A stretch of DNA of 64,000 nucleotides from Spinellus fusiger. Taxonomy: Eukaryota; Mucoromycota; Mucoromycetes; Mucorales; Phycomycetaceae. This document shows positions 57,280-64,000 of the stretch, piece after piece. The notes below the pieces were generated by a model. That model was not told the origin of the DNA. It worked only from the letters and a program-made list of their open reading frames with translations, and ran no database searches. The stretch is taken from positions 598,864-662,863 of the forward strand of contig JALLLS010000009.1 of assembly GCA_025094145.1 (NCBI GenBank). The letters run 5' to 3'. A program made the translations under genes and the position numbers. The number at the start of each line of letters is the position of its first letter. The first letter of the stretch is position 1.

Positions 57280-59837
57280 CAATAAAGAATTTATGTCGCA
57301 TTTGTCGCATCCAACTTATACGCCATCTTTGGGTTTTTAGGCCAGATTTATACGTAACAGTAAAACATATAGTTAAGCTCTAATGTTTACTATTTAACAT
57401 TACTACTTTTCTTATAACTTTTCTTTTAATAGTACTAGCTTCGATGATGTGCTATTGAACACTATAAACTATTATTATCTCTTAATATTTAATGATATTC
57501 TTTTTCAATTTAGTAGTCATTAAGTTCTAATTCCAAACATGGGAAATATTTTTACGACACTGTGCAGTGTGCTTGGTGAATTGTGGCATGCCCATTGGCG
57601 ATTGATTTTTGATGATATTCCTTTCTTTCCCTCTACTGTCATTTCTTTTTCTTTTGCAACAACTTTTCTCTTCCTCAGAGAAAGATACAATGTTGGCTAA
57701 ATGTATATATAATTATTTCCTAGTTATATATAGATATTCACCTTTTACCAGGCTCCCCATGACACCACCACTCAGTGTAGTATGTGTCTGTTGCTAAAGA
57801 TTTAATTTTATTAAATCTTTGTAAAAAAAAAACTTTCGACACTGTGCTCTATTGGTCTAAACTATATACCTTTGATTCTTGTTAATAGGATGATGAGTTG
57901 AACTATGAGGCATTACTGCTAATACTAATATATGTAATGAATATATATATGAGAAGTCAGTATCCAATGGTATAGGATAGAAATTTCTAATTTATTAATA
58001 CAGGCATTGTTAATAGACATCTCAGTATATCTTCTGCAAGGTTATTGTACTTGAACTTTTTTTTTAAAATATCTTAAATATTCTTATTATATTTTTAGGC
58101 TTTTCTACTGATCTGGTAATGTATCAATATTCTAATAATCAATTATTAAATCTCATAAATAAGTGTGGAGCGATTTAAAGTTAAAATCCATATGAAAAGC
58201 TACTCTATGGGTTAAAAATTAAGATATATTCTGTATTTATAAGAAAAAAGTTGATACACTGTTTCATAAAGTTATCTGCTTGCAAAAGAAAAGTAATTAC
58301 TGTTCTCAAAAATAAACTAAATCGTTCACAAAAAAACGTGTATTTCTTTCATTTTCTGTGAACAAATCATTTACATAAATAGTGTACATATCATTAATAT
58401 AACTACGCGTATATACTCTAATAGGAGGCTACATGGTGTTATTGATATGTTATGAAGCAGCTTTAGTGGTGTGTGTTTATAAAATTTAATTTCCAAAAAG
58501 TAGATATCTTGAAGAACATATAGTGTCCCAAGTTTTGTGTTCTTTCTTACTTATAACCTAATTTCAACCAGTCTTTTTATAAACGTAGATTATTATGTAA
58601 TATAATCAAAATATTATATAATAGAAGATCTAGAATAGAAGGTTTAGTCATCTAGTCATCTCAAAGTGTAGATTTATATCCAAGTGAGCCCAAACATGCT
58701 CAATTGGATATATTTCTGATGAAAACATATATTACTATTATCAAAGATTCTTTTTCTATTGATTGAACATTATAAATAAATATATTTATATTATAAATTT
58801 CATAGGGTTATTTTTATAGTAAAGTATGTAAATGCAATGAGGTATCCAAAGTCTTTTTACAAATAGATTTACAGTCTGAAAACATAGTTAAAAGATAGCT
58901 GGAAGACATCACACTCTTAAGAAGTATCCTTCTAAACACTATAGAAAACTAGGGTATACGTTCAATAGAATGTCTCTGACCAGAAATAACTCAATGTAAA
59001 GTTGTTTATGTAAGGGAAGGAGTGAAGCCAAATATCTTACACAATGATTATAACTCTCCAATGATTCTTAGTATTTGTAAATCCATGGTAGTCATTATTG
59101 CGAAGGAGTAGATCTCTATAGTATAATTCAAGTTGAAAGAGTCAACATTCACTCATTAGATAGTCATCTCTATATTCATGGTAAACATGAGGGATTTAGT
59201 GGATTATGAGTTATTCCATAGTCCTAGGAGTAGAAGAGTACATGCAATGATACTTTCACTTATCAATTTTTTTATGCTTGTCAGCTATTAATGGTGGGCT
59301 GATGATTTAGTCTACATGACAAGAGAGTCAAGTACAAGTCATTACAATCCCTGTAAACCATTTCTTTTGTTTCCTAATGTGATTATGAATGGCATTCTTT
59401 TATTAGCATCATCCAATAGAATGAGATATCTTGATGATCAATGGATTATCTCTATGTTCTCCACTGATCATTACTCTCTTGATTGCTGCTATTGTTACTG
59501 TTCTCTATATCACAGAGATTGATACTAATAGTCACTTGCTATTCCCATGTATACACTATCCTCCTTATCACTATCTATTCCAAGTAACCCCTGTATTACT
59601 CTATGGATCGAGTGGTAAAAAGGATAGAAAGAATATATACTCTTTTAACCAAATCTCTTGTTCTTTGAGGAAGAAGGAGAGTGACTCCAGTGCAACAATC
59701 ACTCTGGTTTTGGTAAAGAGTAAGAGATAAGAATGAATCAGACAAACTGACATGGTATAGTACAAATAAAATAAGAAAGAAGAATGATAATAATAAACAC
59801 CCAGAAGAAAGCACACCTTTACACCTTTTTTTATGCC
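57280..59837. other. AT-rich gene-poor region
   Basis: After the transposase, two GTCGCA motifs (57296, 57305). An open frame at 59316-59730 is AT-rich, has no intron or family signal and I do not call it. The stretch 57480-57560 weakly resembles 41640-41770, probably an old shared element. The right end should hold the 3' side of LSM8. Confidence 0.4.
57796..57820. repeat. Perfect 11-bp inverted repeat (hairpin)
   Basis: AAAGATTTAAT, loop TTT, ATTAAATCTTT. Could be a transposon end, a MITE relic or a terminator-like structure; followed by an A-run. Confidence 0.7.
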
Positions 59838-60378
59838 TTATACTTTGGTGGGTGGAAGTGGTTCTGCTTTGAATTCTGAAATGTCCAGTTCTTCTTCCTT
59901 TTCAGCATCAATTTCACCAATAGTAGCACTATAAGGTGTAAGATGTGAGTCTCTCTAGGAATCTCTCTATGCACCACCTCCTTCTATCTCTTTCCTTAAC
60001 TTACATAGAGTCTCCACGAATCATGTACAATCCAAGAGGTACAGTTTCAGTACCTTCCATTGAGAAAACGCGCTCATGGCATTTCTCTAGAATGATATTG
60101 GCTGTCTGATCTGTTCCTTTGAGATTTCCCTACCACCCTCCACTATAAGCTGTCTTTCCATTTCTACTCGAGGTTGTCTCTGTTCACACACAACACTGAG
60201 TTGGACTTACGACTAATACACGACCGTCCACTGTCACAACAAGCACTTTGACTAAACAGCCACCACCCATTCAGTTCAGTTCAGTTCAGTTATGTCAGCT
60301 TCTTTCTTTCTTTCTTTTGCTGGACTAGACTGTTCCTTATCTCCACTTACGGTTAACATAGGGCTGGAGTAAACTCAT
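59838..60378 (-). CDS. LSM8: U6 snRNA-associated Sm-like protein LSM8
   Basis: Four minus-strand exons (60351-60378, 60211-60251, 60005-60129, 59838-59928) give 94 residues in frame, the normal length. LSM8 completes the nuclear LSM2-8 ring that binds the 3' oligo(U) of U6 snRNA, stabilising U6 for splicing. Blocks: MSLLQPYVN, VVTVDGRVLVGNLKGTDQTANIIL (Sm1), HERVFSMEG, then VPLGLYMIRGDSIATIGEID (Sm2 with the RGD motif), and a LDISEFKAEPLPP tail typical of LSM8 rather than LSM1. It is divergent to TFIIE-alpha; their intergenic DNA was enlarged by Fanzor element copy 2. Confidence 0.95.
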
Positions 60379-60546
60379 GATGACAAAATAAAACAGGGGA
60401 AGAAATCAAAATGCTATTGAAAAAACAAAAAGATCTCTCAAAGTGAAAGACAATCTCTGTGACTGTGTTCAAGCAAAAGCTCAACTTCCTTGGCCCTCCC
60501 TTTCATTACCAAGGTCACACCAATAGAAAACAACGTACCCAGCCTA

Positions 60547-61860
60547 CACACCAGGAGGTCTTTAGGATATAAAAAGAAATAGTCAAACTATAATTGTTTA
60601 AAAATGACATTGATTTGAAAAGGAGCAAAAAAAGTGAAATGTATTCATGTTAGTTCTTAAATAAAGATTATTATGTAGATTTACCTGTAAATATCTGAAT
60701 CCCATAGGAAACCACCTTCGATGTAGCGATATGTTATAATATGAATACAAATATCTATTCTTATGTGACTGTATAGATACCCTTTGATGCATTTACATCT
60801 CTGTTCCAAACAATTCCACAACTTTGGTAAGCATGGATACTGTTGAAATACACTAATACCTCGGTGAGGTTATTTGTAATATAAGTGTGGCAGATCTTGA
60901 GAACAGAAATAAGAGTAACTGTTAGAACAGCTTTTCATATTAAGTGAGAGATCAATCATGTCTACTCTCGATGTAAGGAACTCATCGACATCAACCACAA
61001 GAAGATCACCATCCTTTTGTCTCTTTTTCAGTGATTGGTATAATATTCTTGTCAAAACAACACGATGACCTTTAAACTTGACAGCATCTTTTACCTTGAT
61101 TCCTGTGCCATAAGCAACAACTGGCAGCTTGGTAGGATCATACTCCAATCCTTTTAGGTGCCAATACCCCTTTTCAATAATAAAACAGTAAAAATAATTA
61201 GTTCGAGATGTATTAATGTACTCTCTATGTGTGTCGTATTACTCTTGCACTGGCACCTTCTTGCCTTTGTAATGGATTCACTGGGTTTATTATAGTAAAA
61301 TAATATACAATAGAAACTGACTAACATGTCAGACATAATAAACATATACTCACCATATCACAACTGTTGGTTTATATGCCAGACAAAGGCAAACAAAATA
61401 AAAAGGATAGAAGTTATGAAGAACAACAGACAGTGTAATCAGCAGGTATTAGTATCCGAACAGAAGAGAATAAAACCAAATTTCACAAGTCATTTGCTTA
61501 ATCAGAACTACCAAAGTAATGCAGACTACAACAACATTCTAGAAAGAAAAGAAGTGCTTAAAGAACAGTTGCCTAGTTACCCGTTATGATCAAATTGTGT
61601 GTTGTGTTCCTGTTCATGCACTCTCTTTGATTTCCCTAGATTAGCCATTGTACTAATACTCTATTTTTCCTCACTGCTATAGACCAAACAACTACAAGTT
61701 CATCTCTCTAGTGGTTCTATTGATAACCACAGTGCCCTTTATTACAGATACTTGCAAACCTTTTGATTTTTAAATACAGTCCCATAAAAGGGCAAAATAT
61801 TTTCGGACATAATAGGAAGGAGGTATCACCGCTTAAAGGCCAGAAAAATCTTTGGGCGTG
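60547..61860 (-). mobile_element. Fanzor-bearing TIR element, copy 2
   Basis: 1314 bp, gene on the minus strand. Ends CACACCAGGAGGTC at left and, at right, the complement of CACGCCCAAAGATTTTTCTG (a decayed form of copy 1's CACACCAGGAGATTTTTCTG). TA on both sides (60545-60546, 61861-61862). Internal sequence is collinear with copy 1 from end to end, e.g. 61740-61795 against 16196-16255. It sits between LSM8 and TFIIE-alpha, 168 bp and 145 bp from their start codons. Confidence 0.87.
60761..61169 (-). pseudogene. Fanzor nuclease C-terminal fragment, copy 2
   Basis: Exons 60966-61169 and 60761-60895 join in phase, as in copy 1. First exon: GYWHLKGLEYDPTKLPVVAY, KVKDAVKFKGHRVVLTRIL, VVDVDEFLTSR. 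Second: ICHTYITNNL, HAYQSCGIVWNRDVNASKGI, then a TAA. The RuvC-II glutamate (VDEF) and RuvC-III aspartate (NRDVNA) are kept, but one zinc-ribbon cysteine is Tyr (YQSC where copy 1 has CQSC), and the protein ends 18 residues earlier. Likely non-functional. Confidence 0.83.
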
Positions 61861-62005
61861 TAGAGAGAATAAGCTGTGTTTCTTTTTCCTTTTTCCCTTT
61901 TTTTTTTTTTGGACATCACCTTTTATAGGAAAGAAAAGAAAAGAAAAGAAGAAAAAAAAGAGAGAAGAGACCCACTTAACTGCATTTTTCATCGATCTTT
62001 GTGCC

Positions 62006-63892
62006 ATGGACGTTCTCAAGGGTCTTGTGGCTCGAGTTGCTCGTGCATTTTACGACCCAAAGTACATTGTTATTCTCGATGAACTCAACAATGCACCTCC
62101 CAATACTAATGGGTACATTCTATTCCATCTTGTTCTATTCCATCGGTGACAGTAGCTTATTCTCTCTCTGTATATACGTCTCTCTCTCTCTCTATTGGAT
62201 AGTGTCCGAGAAGAAGATCTTGTCATGACCTTGAAAATGACACCACGCGATATTCATAGGATCTGTGGTAAACTTAAAGAAGACCGCCTGTTGAAGATGT
62301 GAGGACCTCTTCTCTATTATTATTATAGTAAATAGTAAGACGAGGACATAACAAATGCCTCTTTGTTCTTCTGAGAGTGTAGGGCAACACGCATGGAAGC
62401 ACGTAAACAAGACCAACGCCCTGTGCCAAAGACCTACTACTATTTAGACTACAAGGAGTTTGTTGATGTTGTAAAGTGGAAAATGTACAAAATGCAAACG
62501 ATTGTGCGGGACAATTTAAGAACAGTAAAGTGGTTATGACTTTTTTTTTCTCAAAACAAAACAAAACAAAACAAAAAGAAGCCTTTCTCCCGTGGCTAAA
62601 ACAAAGAAAGCATTTAGGAATCAGAGAATAAGGGTTATGTATGTCCAATGTGTCAGAAGCAGTATTCACCCCTGGATGTGCTGTCCCTTGTGGATCCCTC
62701 CGATGGGTTGTTCCATTGTGAAGCATGCAACAGTGTTCTTGAAGAGAATGACAATGCTGAGAATGTCAAGGGAAGCCAACAGGTCCTTACACGGCTAAGA
62801 GAGCAGTCCCATCCCATCATCCATCTTTTGAAGCAGACGGACTCTCTTGTTATTCCATCAAGGTAAATGAGTCAATGGAGGGGCAGTGGACTCATTGGCT
62901 GTAGTTACATCTTCAAGCCTTCTGCTGTGGGTGTCAGATCCAATGGAGGAGTGAAAGGTGAGTAGAGAAGAGAAGAGAAGAGAAGAGAAGAGGAAGAGTG
63001 CTGCTGACTCGGGGATGTTTCTATAGATGACTATGAATTGGCCGTGGCTCAAGATACAGGCGCAGGGCAAGGGGACATTATTGTTGATCTTCAGATGGAC
63101 AATGAGGCAGCACGACGACAGAAGATGCAGGAAGCAGAAGAAAAAAGACAGCAGAATGCCCTGCCTGTATGGCATCAGCGCAGTACTGTGTCGGATGTGT
63201 TGGTGGGGACAGGAGATCGTGCTTATGAGGCACCCCCTGAGCATGAGGAAGAAGAGAACTTTGAGGAAGTAGGCACAGAGGAATTTGATGCTGTTAGAAA
63301 TGACTGTAAGTGGTGGTGTGGAATGAGCAACACTTGCTCATATTCAATAGATTATGAAAAGTACTATGAGTCATTGAGTCATACTCTTCCCTCTGAAGCA
63401 GCTGGGGGACATTGGCATTTTGAGGCAGGAGAGGAAGAGGAAGAAGATGAGTTTGAGGCAGTCACTCATGGCAGCAGTAAACGCAGACAGCCTCTCGAAG
63501 AAGAAGACGATGTGTAAGTGCAGGTGGGCTAGGACATGTTTTGATTCTATTAGATACAAACGCACACGCTATGAGTCTGAAGGGGCTGTAGATGAGTTTG
63601 GAGAGGGTTTTGAGGAGATTCCTATGGTATCAGGTAAAGGAGTTCTTTTTTATTTTTTTATTTATTATTGACTCTTCTTCTGTCTATTGCAAAAGTCAAT
63701 GGCAAAACGGTTCCTTTGAATGAAGTGATGGAGGAGGATCAGATGAATATGACTACTGAGGAATACAAGGCAAGTGTACTATAGAGTAGAGTCAAAGAGA
63801 GAGAAAGTGTATGTGAAGGGTAGACATGGACTTATTCCATATAAATTGAACAGGCTTATTACGAAGCATGGCAAAATTGGCAGAGTAGCTAG
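62006..63892 (+). CDS. TFA1: Transcription initiation factor IIE subunit alpha (TFIIE-alpha / TFA1)
   Basis: Ten exons (62006-62112, 62203-62298, 62383-62524, 62627-62862, 62905-62957, 63027-63305, 63351-63513, 63554-63633, 63696-63769, 63854-63892) give 422 residues in frame. TFIIE-alpha recruits and stimulates TFIIH at RNA polymerase II promoters. The N-terminal winged helix reads MDVLKGLVARVARAFYDPKY, PRDIHRICGKLKEDRLL and PKTYYYLDYKEFVDVVKWK; the zinc ribbon has VCPMC and FHCEAC; the acidic C-terminus (EEEEEDEFEAV) ends with NEVMEEDQMNMTTEEYKAYY. The last intron starts with GC (gcaagt), the known minor donor, and splicing it keeps the frame. A Fanzor-bearing element lies on each side. Confidence 0.94.
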
Positions 63893-63914
63893 TCTATTTG
63901 CTTTATCTATCTTA

Positions 63915-64000
63915 CACACCAGGAGGTCTAGGATATAAAAAGAAATAGTCAAACTACAATTGTTTAAAAATGACATTGATTTGAAAAGGAGCAAAAAAAG
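63915..64000 (-). mobile_element. Fanzor-bearing TIR element, copy 3 (start only; runs off the window)
   Basis: From the TA at 63913-63914 the sequence CACACCAGGAGGTCTAGGAT continues nearly identical to 60547-60632 to the window end. Same orientation as copy 2. It begins 22 bp after the TFIIE-alpha stop codon, i.e. in its 3' UTR region. Confidence 0.85.

Noticed and set aside
59316..59730. Open frames with hydrophobic residues upstream of LSM8's 3' side
   Set aside because: No splice-supported extension, no conserved block, AT-rich; more likely chance.
61326..61589. Plus-strand 87-codon open frame inside Fanzor element copy 2
   Set aside because: It runs opposite to the Fanzor gene and resembles no family; I could not show that it is preserved in copy 1.

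Overview
This window looks like nuclear DNA of a fungus, most likely an early-diverging one (Mucoromycota is my best inference). Coding genes are cut by many short introns (about 40-100 nt, GT..AG), intergenic DNA is very AT-rich, host proteins are fungal/opisthokont orthologues, and the mobile fraction (non-LTR LINE, DIRS-like, MULE/FAR1 and Tc1-mariner/DDE elements plus a Fanzor-bearing TIR element) fits that group. I could not run searches; assignments rest on motifs and conserved blocks read by eye, and gene models on splice sites that keep the reading frame.

Layout. 1-34.1 kb is gene-dense: TMEM184-like membrane protein (-, cut by the left edge), glyoxal/galactose oxidase-like enzyme (+), ABHD5/CLD1-type hydrolase (+), a HAD hydrolase (+) whose fourth intron holds a 5.2-kb LINE, a small membrane protein (+), Fanzor-type element copy 1, EMC4 (+), RBM26/27-like RNA-binding protein (-), FAM192A/NIP30-like protein (+), an unknown membrane protein (-), a 32-exon ZGRF1-type helicase (+), an unknown protein (-) and an MFS transporter (-). 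34.1-59.8 kb is AT-rich and gene-poor, filled with transposon debris: LINE copies 2 and 3, a rearranged DIRS-like element, a MULE, several Tc1/DDE transposase relics and a dispersed repeat family. The only plausible host gene there encodes a small secreted cysteine-rich protein. 59.8-64 kb returns to housekeeping genes: LSM8 (-) and TFIIE-alpha (+), with Fanzor element copy 2 in their shared upstream region and copy 3 just past the TFIIE-alpha stop.

The most notable system is the 1.3-1.4 kb TIR element (ends CACACCAGGAG, TA target duplication), present three times. It carries a spliced gene for the C-terminal half of a Fanzor nuclease, the eukaryotic relative of TnpB: RuvC-II, zinc ribbon and RuvC-III. 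Both readable copies have lost key residues, and the sequence after the gene is conserved up to the TIR, where a guide-type RNA would be expected. The second is the LINE insertion into a 49-nt intron with a perfect 19-bp duplication, which leaves the host reading frame intact.

Several host genes serve RNA and expression (RBM26/27-like, FAM192A-like, LSM8, TFIIE-alpha), but they share only tight spacing and no evident pathway.
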